NCBI RefSeq assembly: GCF_914484835.1
Contig: NZ_CAJZAR010000068.1
Coordinates: 186,001-250,000, forward strand
Direction of reading: 5' to 3'
DNA length: 64,000 nucleotides
Origin: Paraburkholderia tropica
GTDB taxonomy: Bacteria; Pseudomonadota; Gammaproteobacteria; Burkholderiales; Burkholderiaceae
Part shown: positions 26,591-35,822 of the stretch, in pieces
Position numbering within the stretch: position 1 is the stretch's first letter
Layout: every line of letters starts with the position of its first letter
The notes under the pieces: generated by a model
Database searches by the model: none
Seen by the model: only the letters and a program-made list of their open reading frames with translations
Told to the model about the DNA's origin: nothing
Position numbers and translations under genes: made by a program

Positions 26591-26608
26591 TAGTCGACCG
26601 GTCGTCTA
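26591..26608. promoter_or_regulatory. NemR operator-like palindrome in front of nemR
   Basis: TAGTCGACCGGTCGTCTA: half-sites TAGTCGACC and GGTCGTCTA differ from a perfect palindrome at one symmetric pair. It starts 19 bp upstream of the nemR ATG, as expected for autorepression. Confidence 0.78.
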
Positions 26609-26677
26609 GTAAATTTTTCGACGTGAAAATTGAGCGCACCTTCACCGCCCAGGCGACGAACGCTTCGCCCAACACAC

Positions 26678-27316
26678 TCAAAGCGGATGCCAACCGTCAT
26701 CACCCGCCACGAGCATCTGCTTCAACTCCAGCGAACCGCTCCCGTTGACGACACGCGCGAGCACGGGAAACGCGCCCTGCACCGCCGCGTCGCGCGCCCA
26801 CGGCGCCGGGTCCAGCGTGTAGGTGTAACGCACCGTGGTGACGAGATGCGCCGGGTCGTCCTCGCTCTTGTGCGGCGCGTCCCAGCCCGCGACTTTCGCC
26901 AGACGCACATGGCCGTAGCAGAGATCGGGCTGCGCCGCGTCCGCGCCGCGAGCGGCCGTGTGCGGATGCGCATTGAACAGCGCCTTGCCCTTCGCGGTCA
27001 GATCGTATCGACGCGCTTTCACGGTCTCATCGGCGCCATCGCGTCGATGCAGCTTCATCTCCGCATCGACATGCTCGACGAGTCCCGCATGTTCGAGCGC
27101 GGGCATCTGAATGCCGTCGCGCAGACGCCCGGCGGCGGGCACATCGGGCACATCGACCGGCCAGCTATGACGGCCGATGCACAAATCGCCATGCGCTTCG
27201 AAATGCTGCTCCAGCGCGGCGCTGAAATTCGCTTGATTGGCGGCATCGCGCGAATGGCAGCCGCCGAGCGCGAGTGTTGCCGCCGCGATCATCGTGGTGA
27301 GAAAAACAGTTTTCAT
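26678..27316 (-). CDS. hypothetical lipoprotein
   Basis: 212 residues with a signal peptide ending in the lipobox LGGC, so it is probably lipid-anchored in the periplasm. The soluble part has two Cys and regions of mixed strand and helix; the segment YDLTAKGKALFNAH resembles winged-helix-like proteins in pattern only. It begins 26 bp after the di-haem peroxidase gene on the same strand and is likely co-transcribed. The ATG at 27314-27316 was preferred over a TTG four codons upstream. Confidence 0.68.
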   Translation of the reverse strand: MKTVFLTTMIAAATLALGGCHSRDAANQANFSAALEQHFEAHGDLCIGRHSWPVDVPDVPAAGRLRDGIQMPALEHAGLVEHVDAEMKLHRRDGADETVKARRYDLTAKGKALFNAHPHTAARGADAAQPDLCYGHVRLAKVAGWDAPHKSEDDPAHLVTTVRYTYTLDPAPWARDAAVQGAFPVLARVVNGSGSLELKQMLVAGDDGWHPL

Positions 27317-27342
27317 CGCTATATTCAAGGGGTTTTATCCGC

Positions 27343-28728
27343 TCACTGCACTTGCGGCTTATGAGCCGCAGGATCGTTGATCGCGTTCGCCACGCTATGC
27401 ATGTGCGCGCCATCAGCGTCGGCATCGGCATGCGCGGGCGGCACGTAGCCATCGTTGAGCGTCTTGAGGAACACGATCAGATCGCGCATTTCGTCGTCGG
27501 TCATCGGCGGACGGCTGCCGGCGCGGCGCAGATCCAGCGGCATCTGCTTGTCGATATTCGCGCGGTATTTCGCGGGCAGATCGTCGAATTTATTCACCCG
27601 TCCATGCGAATCACGCGGATACCACTTCTCCGGTTCGGTGTCGCGCGTGTTGTAGAAACGCACGACGTCTTCCAGCGAAGTGAACACGCCGTTATGCATG
27701 AACACGTGGCGCGTGGCGACGTTGCGCAGCACCGGCGTCTTGAACATGCCGCACGTCGCGCTCGCGCCTTTGTCCTTGCCCGGACGATGATCGGTACGCA
27801 ACGGGCCGCACAGGCCGAGATCGACATACGTCGGATCGGCGTTCGCGGGAATCGCCTTGTTGCGCGGCACGCCAATCGCGTTGAATGAGTAATCGCTGGT
27901 GATGTCCTGACTGCCGTCGTTGCCCCCGCCGATCAAATGACACGCCACGCAATTGCCCTTGTTCGGATCGAGGAACACGCGCAGGCCGTGCATTTCGGCA
28001 TCGGTCAGCGCGCCGCCGACCTTGTTGTTGCGATAGCGGTCGAACTTGCTGCTATACGGATGGAAGCTGCGGTCCTCGACCTGATACGCCTGCAAGGCCG
28101 CGCCGACCAGCGCGAACGCGCGGTCCGTGTCGTCGAAGACGTTCGCGCCGTAGGCCGCGCGGAACTGCTCCGCGTAAGCGCCCTCGCGCACGGCGTCCAC
28201 CACCGCCGCCTTGCTCGGCGCGGCCATTTCGTTCGGCGCGAGCAGCGGAATGGCCGCCTGCTCGGCGATCGTATTGGCGCGGCCGTCCCAGGTGAGGCCG
28301 CCGCCGGGTCCAGGATCGCTGATCATGTCGGGATTCTGGAACGTGTCCGAATACGGGTTCGTGTAGTCCTTGTACATCAGCGTCGGCACGGCGCGCGTGC
28401 CGGGCTGCAGGCCGTCGCGGCCGCCCAGTTGCACGGCCAGATCGTTGGCGGGCGCATACGCGTGCTGGGGATCGTGACAGGTCGCGCAGGACATTTTCCG
28501 CGAGCCCGACAACGCCGGATCGAAGAACAGTTTCGCGCCGACTTGCGCGGCGGGCGACAGCGGCGAAGCGGGCGCGAGCGGCACTTCGGCCTTGACCGGC
28601 ACGATGGCCCTGGTTGCCGTGGCCGCTGTTGCGGTGGCGGAACCGGATGGCGCTGCGGGCTTGCAGGCGGCAAGAGCAACAGCGAGCGCGGCTGCCGTGA
28701 AGCCGGCAGCGAGCAGGGTTTGGCGCAT
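27343..28728 (-). CDS. di-haem cytochrome c peroxidase-family lipoprotein
   Basis: 461 residues. The signal peptide ends in a lipobox (ALAAC at about 18-22), then a low-complexity Ala/Thr linker, then the peroxidase/MauG fold with two c-type haem sites: CATCH at 81-85 and CVACH near 263. Both are intact. Such proteins reduce hydrogen peroxide with electrons from cytochrome c, or oxidise partner proteins as MauG does. Lipid anchoring and the long C-terminal His/Asp-rich tail (HADADADGAHMH) are unusual and may bind metal. It starts an apparent two-gene unit with the lipoprotein that follows. Confidence 0.85.
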   Translation of the reverse strand: MRQTLLAAGFTAAALAVALAACKPAAPSGSATATAATATRAIVPVKAEVPLAPASPLSPAAQVGAKLFFDPALSGSRKMSCATCHDPQHAYAPANDLAVQLGGRDGLQPGTRAVPTLMYKDYTNPYSDTFQNPDMISDPGPGGGLTWDGRANTIAEQAAIPLLAPNEMAAPSKAAVVDAVREGAYAEQFRAAYGANVFDDTDRAFALVGAALQAYQVEDRSFHPYSSKFDRYRNNKVGGALTDAEMHGLRVFLDPNKGNCVACHLIGGGNDGSQDITSDYSFNAIGVPRNKAIPANADPTYVDLGLCGPLRTDHRPGKDKGASATCGMFKTPVLRNVATRHVFMHNGVFTSLEDVVRFYNTRDTEPEKWYPRDSHGRVNKFDDLPAKYRANIDKQMPLDLRRAGSRPPMTDDEMRDLIVFLKTLNDGYVPPAHADADADGAHMHSVANAINDPAAHKPQVQ

Positions 28729-28832
28729 GATGATGACGGTGATCGCCAATCATTCGGATTCCAGATCAATCGCAGATGGCGAGGATCGGAATCGCCGATG
28801 ACCGGCATGACATTCTGAAAGCACGGACAAAA

Positions 28833-28865
28833 CCGAAGCGCCCCGCTTTCGCGCGGGCGCTTCGG
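28833..28865 (-). terminator. terminator of the phosphoesterase gene
   Basis: 11-bp perfect stem ccgaagcgccc / gggcgcttcgg with an 11-base loop. On the minus strand it is followed by GGTTTTG, 29 bp past the stop codon. Confidence 0.75.
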
Positions 28866-28893
28866 CTGCCGTGGACGGACCGTGTGTCCGGCC

Positions 28894-31101
28894 TTAGGAC
28901 TTGATCGCCCAGATGCTGGTCTGCGTGGCGTCCGGTCCGGTGGCCGTGTTGTTGCCGCTGCCGACCGAGCCGCTGCCGCTGACACCCTTCGTGTTGCCGC
29001 CCGACTGGAGGTCGCCGGCCTGCGTCACGTACTTGTGGTTCATCGGCCGCACCGAATCGAAGTGCGTATTGGCGCTGCCCGAGTACTCGGCCAGATTCGC
29101 GAGGTTGTCGGCGATGAACTTCTCGGTGTACTTCGAGCGGTTCATATACGACGTCGCCACGCCCGGATCGGCCAGCGCGAACATGTCCTGCATCGTGCGC
29201 ACGAACGAGAAGTGGCTATACGAATCGGAATCGACGATCTGCTTCGGCGCCTTGGGCTGATTCGTCAGCAGCGAGAAAATCGTCGGGCCGTCGCCCTTGT
29301 TGCCGCCGCTGTACTTCGGAATCGCCGTGGTGATGCCCTCGCCCAGCGGCGCGCCGCTGGTGGTGCCGCCGCCCACGTTCCAGCCGCAGCACGACGAGCT
29401 GCCGTAGAAGCTCGTGCCTTCGTCGAACAGCATGACGATGGCCGCGCGCCGGTTGGTGTTCTTCCAGATCGGCGAGGCCTCGATCTTGTCCACGAGGTAC
29501 TTGGCGTAGGCGTCGCCGCGCGAGATTTCCGTCGACTTGCAGGTGCTCACGCCGTGAATATCGTCGCACTGGTCGGGCACGATGTAGTTCAGCGCGCCGA
29601 TGTCGCCACTCTGAAGATCGTCCTCGAACTGATGTGTGTTCCAGGTGATCTTGTTGGCCGTCGCGTAAGCCGCGATCGACGTATCCCACTGGCCGCCGCC
29701 CACCGAGCGCGACAGGTTCTTGAAGAAGTCCGGGCGGTTGCGCACGTCATCGAAGTTCACAGCCGGATGATGCTTGGTCTTGTAGAGACCGGCGGGCATC
29801 GTCTCGGTCGCGCCCGAGACCGAGTTCGTGCCCGAGATGGAAGCGTTGGCGACGCCATCCACGCGCGGATCCTGGCCGGGGTTCATCGACTCGCTGTACA
29901 CGCGCGTGCCGAGGCCCGCGTTATACATCGCGCTGAACATGTTGCGGCGGCCCTTGATGTTGTGGACCTTCGTGTCGGCATTACACGCCGTCACCGGCAC
30001 GTAGACGTCGCTCGGCTGATTCGCCGTATCGCCTGCGGGCAGACAGTTCCAGGCGTTGTCGTCGGCCACGCCCCAGTCGTCGGCGCTCGCGAGCGAGATG
30101 TAGTTCGGCTCGCTCGGATTGCCCGTCGAGAAGTAATTCGCGGCCTTGTTGCCTTCCGTGTGCAGATACTTGTAGAAGTTCGGATAGGACGGATCGTCGA
30201 TCGTCTGGTTGCTGTGATTCTCGAAGATCACGACGAACAGATGGTCGTAGCGCGGAATGCCTTCGGGATTGAACGCGGCGTCCTGCGCGGCCTTCACCGT
30301 CGTGACCGGATCGGTCGTGACGTCGCTCACATAGCCGCGATCGAGGATCTTCGAAGCGAGCGTGTAGCGGCTCGCCAGCGCGTTGGCTTCGGCCAGCAGC
30401 GCGGTGCTGCCGCTGCCGGTGCTGGACAGCGCGCCCACCACGTCGTCGGCCTTGACCGTCACGTCCGTCGTGCCGCCCGTGAAGCTCAGGCGGCCCGCGA
30501 TGGCGCTGCGCGCGTCGTCGTAGCTCAGTTGCTCGGCTTCGGTCAGGCGCACGACTTCGGTCGTCAGCGGGCTGATGACCACGTCGCCGCCCGCGCTGGC
30601 CTGATCGGCCGCGCTGCGCAGCACCATCCTGCTCGCGACGTTTTTGGTGCCGGCGCTCGGGTCGGTGTAGGTCGCGTCGGTGTCGATCACGGCCACGAGT
30701 TTCGTGCTCGACGCGGCGAGCGTAAAGCGGCCGCTGCTGTCGGTGCGCGTGGAGACTTCGCCCTGGTCGCAGACGCCGTTGTTGTTCGTGTCGGCGCAGA
30801 CCGTGGCGTTCGCATACGTGATGGGCACGAAGGTCTGGTCGACGCCGTCGCCCGTGCTGCTTTTCGCGTAGTCGACGCCCGATACGGACGAATTGGCGAC
30901 GCCGCCCGGATTCTTGATCGTCGCGCCGCTGACCACGCCGCTGAGCGTTTGCTGCGCGCCGCTCTGGTCGTTGCCCGACGCGTTGTTGGCGTTGTTGTTG
31001 CCGTTGCCGCCGCAGGCCGCGAGCATGGCGGCCGTGGCGAAGGCGGTGAGCAGCGGGACGAAAGTCGGGGGATTGCCTCGGATTCTCTGGTGCATTCTCA
31101 T
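28894..31101 (-). CDS. secreted phosphoesterase (acid phosphatase / phospholipase C superfamily) lipoprotein
   Basis: 735 residues. Signal peptide with lipobox LAACG, an Asn-rich linker, a beta-rich domain of about 230 residues, then the phosphoesterase domain from about residue 275. The domain starts with YDHLFVVIFENHSNQTI, in which Glu-Asn-His are metal-site residues, followed by NYISLASADDWG and the later metal-site region MLFDEGTS. Enzymes of this group hydrolyse phosphate esters of lipids or nucleotides outside the cytoplasm. The N-terminal domain has Ig/invasin-like strands and may bind a surface. ATGs at 31101 and 31095 are both possible. Confidence 0.8.
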   Translation of the reverse strand: MRMHQRIRGNPPTFVPLLTAFATAAMLAACGGNGNNNANNASGNDQSGAQQTLSGVVSGATIKNPGGVANSSVSGVDYAKSSTGDGVDQTFVPITYANATVCADTNNNGVCDQGEVSTRTDSSGRFTLAASSTKLVAVIDTDATYTDPSAGTKNVASRMVLRSAADQASAGGDVVISPLTTEVVRLTEAEQLSYDDARSAIAGRLSFTGGTTDVTVKADDVVGALSSTGSGSTALLAEANALASRYTLASKILDRGYVSDVTTDPVTTVKAAQDAAFNPEGIPRYDHLFVVIFENHSNQTIDDPSYPNFYKYLHTEGNKAANYFSTGNPSEPNYISLASADDWGVADDNAWNCLPAGDTANQPSDVYVPVTACNADTKVHNIKGRRNMFSAMYNAGLGTRVYSESMNPGQDPRVDGVANASISGTNSVSGATETMPAGLYKTKHHPAVNFDDVRNRPDFFKNLSRSVGGGQWDTSIAAYATANKITWNTHQFEDDLQSGDIGALNYIVPDQCDDIHGVSTCKSTEISRGDAYAKYLVDKIEASPIWKNTNRRAAIVMLFDEGTSFYGSSSCCGWNVGGGTTSGAPLGEGITTAIPKYSGGNKGDGPTIFSLLTNQPKAPKQIVDSDSYSHFSFVRTMQDMFALADPGVATSYMNRSKYTEKFIADNLANLAEYSGSANTHFDSVRPMNHKYVTQAGDLQSGGNTKGVSGSGSVGSGNNTATGPDATQTSIWAIKS

Positions 31102-31465
31102 TGTTCTGTATCGCCGGCGCGTCGCGGCGTTTCAATGGTTGTCGTTGTGCGCCGCGCCGACAGGCATGCTCCGCGCCCGCGAGGCGGCGCAGGCCACCAC
31201 ACGGAATGTCTCCCGGCCGACGGCACCCGTGGGTCGCTGTCGATCATTTGCAGCAGCCGGGATGCTAGGCAGGAGATGTGACTATTTAATTACTAAATAA
31301 CAAAAACATTCGATATAGCTTTCGCGTACCGAAAAAGATGAAATGACATCGAAACTGGTTGCGAATACAACTGCAAGGAAGCGATACTTGCAGCCCCGTT
31401 GCGACCCCGCGCGCTGAGTGCAGCGTCACATGCATCGGCAAACCACGCGCATTCGCCCATTCACC
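31102..31465. other. 364-bp divergent intergenic region
   Basis: It separates the phosphoesterase gene from the oxygenase gene and should hold both promoters. A clearly AT-rich part at about 31,275-31,350 contains a short inverted repeat (31283-31299). No gene is seen. Confidence 0.55.
31283..31299. repeat. AT-rich inverted repeat, possible operator
   Basis: tattta-attac-taaata, perfect 6-bp arms around 5 bp, in the AT-rich centre of a divergent promoter region. No regulator is assigned. Confidence 0.4.
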
Positions 31466-32443
31466 ATGAACGTTATTTCGCCGACCGCTTCCGCCCGTTC
31501 GTCGTCGCATTCATCGCTCGAACCTACCGCATCGCCACGGCAGCTCGCCACGCTGCACTTCTCCGCCGAGTTGCGCGACTGGATTCTCGATGCCTTGCGT
31601 CGCGGCGCCGATCCCGATGCGCTCGTGCAAGCGCTCGCCTCGCGTCAGTTCGATCCGCAGATGGCGCGCGAACTCGTGCTCGCGTTCGCGCGCGTGCTGC
31701 GCGAAGGCTTGCCGATTCCCGACGGGCAAATCACGGTCGAACGCGAAGCGCCCGCTCAGACCGTTCGCGCAGTTCATGACGCGGGACGCCTGCCGCGCAC
31801 CTCGGTGCTACGGGGCGGCGATCGCGAGATCCGCGTGTTGTCGCGAATCGAGCAACCGCTCATTGCCGTGCTCGAAGGCGTGCTGAGCCACGCCGAATGC
31901 GATGCGCTGATCGATGCCGCGCGGCCGCGTCTCACGCCATCGACCATCGTCGATCCGCGCACGGGCGAGGCCATTACATCGGCGGATCGCAGCAGCCTCG
32001 GCATGTTTTTCCGCCTGGCGGAAACGCCCTGGCTCGCGACGATCGATCAGCGCGTATCGGCGCTCATGCAGATGCCGATGGAAAATGGCGAAGGGCTGCA
32101 AGTCCTGAATTACGCGCCCGGTGCGCAAAGCCGTCCGCATTTCGATTTTCTGATTCCGTCGAATGCGGCCAATCAGGCGTCGATTGCGCGCAGCGGCCAG
32201 CGCGTCAGCACGCTCGTGATCTATTTGAACGATGTCGAATCGGGCGGCGAAACCGTATTCCCGGAAATTGGTTTATCGGTTGTGCCGCGCAAGGGCAATG
32301 CCGTCTATTTCGAGTATTGCGACGGCAACGGCCAACTCGACGGCAAAACGCGCCACGCCGCCGCGCAAGTGCTGCGCGGAGAAAAATGGGTCGCCACGAA
32401 ATGGATGCGCGAGCGGCGGTTCATTGCTGCGGGTGAAATCTGA
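31466..32443 (+). CDS. 2OG-Fe(II) oxygenase, prolyl 4-hydroxylase-like
   Basis: 325 residues. The N-terminal 100 residues are helical; the C-terminal half is the P4H fold. Iron ligands are His and Asp in SRPHFDFL and the distal His in TRHAAAQVL; the basic residue that holds 2-oxoglutarate is probably the Lys in RGEKWVATKW. It would hydroxylate proline or another residue in an unknown protein. ATGs at 31430 and 31466 are both possible; neither has a clear ribosome-binding site, and 31466 leaves the more normal N-terminus. Confidence 0.82.
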   Translation: MNVISPTASARSSSHSSLEPTASPRQLATLHFSAELRDWILDALRRGADPDALVQALASRQFDPQMARELVLAFARVLREGLPIPDGQITVEREAPAQTVRAVHDAGRLPRTSVLRGGDREIRVLSRIEQPLIAVLEGVLSHAECDALIDAARPRLTPSTIVDPRTGEAITSADRSSLGMFFRLAETPWLATIDQRVSALMQMPMENGEGLQVLNYAPGAQSRPHFDFLIPSNAANQASIARSGQRVSTLVIYLNDVESGGETVFPEIGLSVVPRKGNAVYFEYCDGNGQLDGKTRHAAAQVLRGEKWVATKWMRERRFIAAGEI

Positions 32444-32659
32444 CGCGAAAACGCGGCACACGGTCTGTTTCCGCAATGGACGTTGTCCAACTCTTCAGAA
32501 GAATCGGAATGCAAGCACGATCGGTTTGAAGCCCGTGTATTTCGAGCAGTCATTTCGCACCCCAGATCCCGCGGCACGCTTTCTGCTGACCGGTCAGCGA
32601 CACGCGCGGCGGCGGGTACCTCGCCCGGCGCCACGCTCCAACCGGACAGGGGAGGCGTC

Positions 32660-33664
32660 ATGGACCAAACAGGCCGACTGGATGCGCGATTCGCCGCCGA
32701 GCGCGCCGTGCAAGCCACCGAAGTGCGCGACGAACTCGCAACACGCGACGGCATACGCGGACGCTCCGCCGTATCGTGGTCCGCCGTCGTGGCGGGCGCC
32801 GTCGCGATGGCCGCGTTCGCGCTGATCCTGCTGATGCTCGGCACCGGGCTCGGGTTGTCGTCGCTGTCGCCGTGGCCGGGCAGCGGCGCGCACGCGAAAG
32901 CCTTCGGCTTCGCCGCCATCGTGTGGATCTGCGTCACGCAGATCCTGTCGGCGGGTCTGGGCGGCTATCTCGCGGGACGCCTGCGGCGGCATTGGCCCGG
33001 CGTCGGCGTCGACGAAACCCACTTTCGCGACACCGCGCACGGCTTTCTCGCCTGGGCGCTCGCCACCTTGCTGACCGCGTTCGCGCTTACATCGGCGCTC
33101 TCGGGCCTCGCGCGCGAAGGCGTGAGCGTGGCGGCGGCGCACGAAAGCGCGTCGGGCGGCGCGCCGCTCGCGAGCGGATTGTCGACGCTCGATCGCGGCA
33201 ATGCGCTTGCCGCGTATCGAAGCTGGCCGATGGGTTACATGATCGACGGCTTGCTTCGTCCTGTTGCGGGTGCGCCTTCATCGTCCGCAGCGTCCACACA
33301 AAACCCCGCACAAAGCGCCGATGCCGCACTCACTAACGTCGAGCAAAAGCAGGAAATCGCGCGCATTTTCCTCAACAGCCTGCCCGCGAAGGGCGCGCTC
33401 TCGCCCGAGGACAGCGACTACGTCGCGGCCATCGTCGCGCAACGCACGGGCCTCGCGCCCGCCGATGCGCACGCCCGCGTGACGACCACCTGGGCGCGCT
33501 TGCAGGACAAGGCGAGCCAGCTCGACAACGCCGCGCGCGCGGCCGCCGATGCGGCGCGCAAGGCCACCATCCACGTCACGCTGTGGCTGTTCGTTTCGCT
33601 GCTGCTGGGCGCGTTCGTCGCCAGTCTGATGGCGACGGTCGGCGCCCGCCTGCGTGAATGGTGA
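32660..33664 (+). CDS. conserved hypothetical membrane protein, four TM
   Basis: 334 residues. Cytoplasmic N-terminus, two TM segments at about 38-65 and 80-105, a third at about 128-150, a long soluble loop of about 130 residues, and a fourth TM near the end (about 305-328). The first pair resembles the Gly-rich hairpins of YrzE/TIGR04086-like membrane proteins. GGGGAGG lies just before the ATG. A 24-residue membrane peptide is encoded 55 bp downstream, and the two are often neighbours in related bacteria as far as I recall. The function is unknown. Confidence 0.7.
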   Translation: MDQTGRLDARFAAERAVQATEVRDELATRDGIRGRSAVSWSAVVAGAVAMAAFALILLMLGTGLGLSSLSPWPGSGAHAKAFGFAAIVWICVTQILSAGLGGYLAGRLRRHWPGVGVDETHFRDTAHGFLAWALATLLTAFALTSALSGLAREGVSVAAAHESASGGAPLASGLSTLDRGNALAAYRSWPMGYMIDGLLRPVAGAPSSSAASTQNPAQSADAALTNVEQKQEIARIFLNSLPAKGALSPEDSDYVAAIVAQRTGLAPADAHARVTTTWARLQDKASQLDNAARAAADAARKATIHVTLWLFVSLLLGAFVASLMATVGARLREW

Positions 33665-33719
33665 CGACCGGCAACGGCATCGCGACGATCCACTTTTTTC
33701 GAAACGCCAGGAGACTGAC

Positions 33720-33794
33720 ATGCGCTCGATTCTTCTTTATCTGCTCGGTGTGCCGATTCCGATCATCATTCTGATTGCGCTGTTCTGGCATTGA
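33720..33794 (+). CDS. 24-residue membrane peptide
   Basis: A very short gene with a good AGGAG site 7 bp before the ATG. The product begins MRSILLYLLGVPIPIIIL and is almost entirely one hydrophobic helix with a Pro-x-Pro kink, a polar N-terminus and a final Trp-His. It reads like a real small membrane protein of the type conserved in Burkholderia-like genomes. Its last 29 bp overlap the end of the convergent PL4 lyase gene. Confidence 0.7.
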   Translation: MRSILLYLLGVPIPIIILIALFWH

Positions 33795-35781
33795 ATGACG
33801 ACTGGCGCGTCGCGGCGCCGCCGCTATCGACATCGAGCCGCAGCGCGTCGTACATCACCTGGCCCGGCGTCGTGTTGGCGGGCACGCGCTGATCGCTGCC
33901 CGCGAGCGTGAACCGCGCATACGGCACGCCATCGGCGTGAAAGAGGCTCACCGTGTTCTCGCCCGCCTTCAGCAGCGCCGCGTCGAACACGATCGCGCGT
34001 ACGTTATACGGCGAATCCTGCGCGCTGCCGCGATAGCCCGCCGTCCCCGTCTTGGGCAGCCGGATCTGCGCGACCTCGGTGCCGTTGACGGCCACGCGCA
34101 GATCGGTCAGCGTTTTGCCCTGAGCGGGCTGCGCCGAGGCAAAACCGATCGTCAGCGTGGCCTTGCCCGTGCGCGCGCGATCGAGCGCGAAGTGAATGCG
34201 CCAGTCGGGACGCGCGGCGTAGACGGTCCATTGCGCGTAATTCCAGTCGCGCGCCGCGTCGCTCTTGCCGACCGTGAAATCGACGTCGTGCGGAAACTGC
34301 TGCGCATAGCGGCGGAACATCTGATAGTTGCGCGCGTCGTCGCCGTTGCGGAATTCGGCGGCCGAGCGGTCGAAACTGCCGATCTGCCATAGACGCTCGC
34401 CCTTTTCTTCGGCCGGCCACGCGATCGCGCCCAGATCGAGACGCTGATCCGCGCTCACGCGCACGCGGCGGACCACGAGATCTTCGGGCTGATCCGCGCC
34501 GCTCACGTGCAGGTCGTAGACGCCCGGAATCACGTGGCGCAGATCGAAGCGGCCCGCGTCGTTGAGCGCGCTCCAGAACGCGTAGCCTTTGTTCTGCGCG
34601 CTCCACGGCACATCCGGGTCGGAGAGAATCGCCCACGCGTGCGTGGCGGGCGTCGGTTTTTCGCCCGCCAGATTCACGCTGCCGCTCACCTCGCCGCGCG
34701 CCTGCTGATAGGCAGGCGAATCGACCCACGTGTAAGGCCAGGCCGCCACTTCCTGGGCGTGCGCGCGTTCGGCGTCGGCCCAGAGCGCGGCGGGACCGTC
34801 GGCGCGATTGGCGTAGACGAGGAACGGCCCGTAGACCTTGCGCCAGTCCTCGCCGTCCTTGAGCACGACCGGCGACGCGCCGAAATGCACCGACTGCAAC
34901 ACGCGCAGCAGCACGTTGTCGTGCAGCGTCTGCCCCTGCTTGACCGGGCCGCCGTTGTGATACTCGGGACTCGCCTCGATCATCCACAGACCGCGCTGCG
35001 CGCCCACATAGCCGTACACCGGCACCTGCGACCAGAACACGGAATTCATGTACTTGGTCTTGATGGTGCCGTCGTCGAGCTGGAAGGTCGCGTCGCTGAG
35101 TTCGCGACTGATCGAGCCCTGCGGAATCGGCACGAATTTGCCGTCGCCCACGGCCCAGTGATCGAAGGTGCCGTCCATCACCGTCTTCACGACGAAGCGG
35201 TTCTGATAGAACGTCGCCGCCGGTTGATCCGCGCCGTGATGCACTTCGGCCTGTGCGTAAAAGCCGCTGTGGCCGCGCAGCAGCGTGTAACGCACGTCGA
35301 TATCGAACGGGAACACGGGCGTCGGGCGCGAACGCACGCTGATTTCGGCACGCTCGGGCGTGTCGGCGACCACGCTCACGCGCGCCTCGCCCGGCCGCAT
35401 GCGGAAATAGCCCTTCTTCTCTTCCTTGTAACCGGGCGGCACGACCGCGACGTCGGCGTTCGCGTCCCAGTACATCGCCTTCTCGGGGTCGTTCTCGAAG
35501 TCGTCGCCATGCGCCTCGTAGGCCGCGCGCTGCGCGGTCACGCCGAGGTCGTGCCAGCCCGTGGCGTCGTGTTGACGGATCGAGGCAAGGTAGCCGTCGT
35601 CGCGTTCGACGCGGATCTGCACGATGCCGTTGTCGAGCGTGAACGTGCTGGCGTCCTCGCTCACGGTGACGGGCGCGTCGGCGGCGTGCGCCGTCACGGC
35701 GCACAGCGCGAGCGCGGCGAACAGCGGGGAAAACCGCAGGCTTGCGCTACGCGGGCGGAAAGAATGCGGGAATGTCGTCAT
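33766..35781 (-). CDS. rhamnogalacturonan lyase, PL4 type
   Basis: 671 residues. Signal peptide (cleavage near TAHAAD), a large beta-sandwich catalytic domain to about residue 350, a fibronectin-III-like module at about 360-440 (GEVSGSVNLAGEKPTP) and a jelly-roll carbohydrate-binding module at about 460-660 (ERLWQIGSFDRSAAEF). This three-domain order is that of PL4 rhamnogalacturonan endolyases, which cleave the rhamnose-galacturonic acid backbone of pectin by beta elimination. It is exported and lies at the end of the minus-strand unit sigma factor, FecR, DUF6250, PL4. Confidence 0.86.
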   Translation of the reverse strand: MTTFPHSFRPRSASLRFSPLFAALALCAVTAHAADAPVTVSEDASTFTLDNGIVQIRVERDDGYLASIRQHDATGWHDLGVTAQRAAYEAHGDDFENDPEKAMYWDANADVAVVPPGYKEEKKGYFRMRPGEARVSVVADTPERAEISVRSRPTPVFPFDIDVRYTLLRGHSGFYAQAEVHHGADQPAATFYQNRFVVKTVMDGTFDHWAVGDGKFVPIPQGSISRELSDATFQLDDGTIKTKYMNSVFWSQVPVYGYVGAQRGLWMIEASPEYHNGGPVKQGQTLHDNVLLRVLQSVHFGASPVVLKDGEDWRKVYGPFLVYANRADGPAALWADAERAHAQEVAAWPYTWVDSPAYQQARGEVSGSVNLAGEKPTPATHAWAILSDPDVPWSAQNKGYAFWSALNDAGRFDLRHVIPGVYDLHVSGADQPEDLVVRRVRVSADQRLDLGAIAWPAEEKGERLWQIGSFDRSAAEFRNGDDARNYQMFRRYAQQFPHDVDFTVGKSDAARDWNYAQWTVYAARPDWRIHFALDRARTGKATLTIGFASAQPAQGKTLTDLRVAVNGTEVAQIRLPKTGTAGYRGSAQDSPYNVRAIVFDAALLKAGENTVSLFHADGVPYARFTLAGSDQRVPANTTPGQVMYDALRLDVDSGGAATRQSSFNARTAQSE

Positions 35782-35822
35782 CGGCTTCGAAGAGTGAAGT
35801 TCAGTGGCTGGGCGCGGCGCGC

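Noticed and set aside
28894..31101. Phosphate-starvation (Pho box) control of the phosphoesterase gene
   Set aside because: No pair of CTGTCAT-like repeats is visible upstream; the AT-rich inverted repeat there does not match a known Pho site.
28882..31281. Open frame of 799 codons opposite the phosphoesterase gene
   Set aside because: It is the antisense shadow of a high-GC gene: Arg/Ala/Val-rich, without domains, start signal or family likeness. Many similar antisense frames occur throughout (for example 40638-43616, 48607-50910, 53930-55762).
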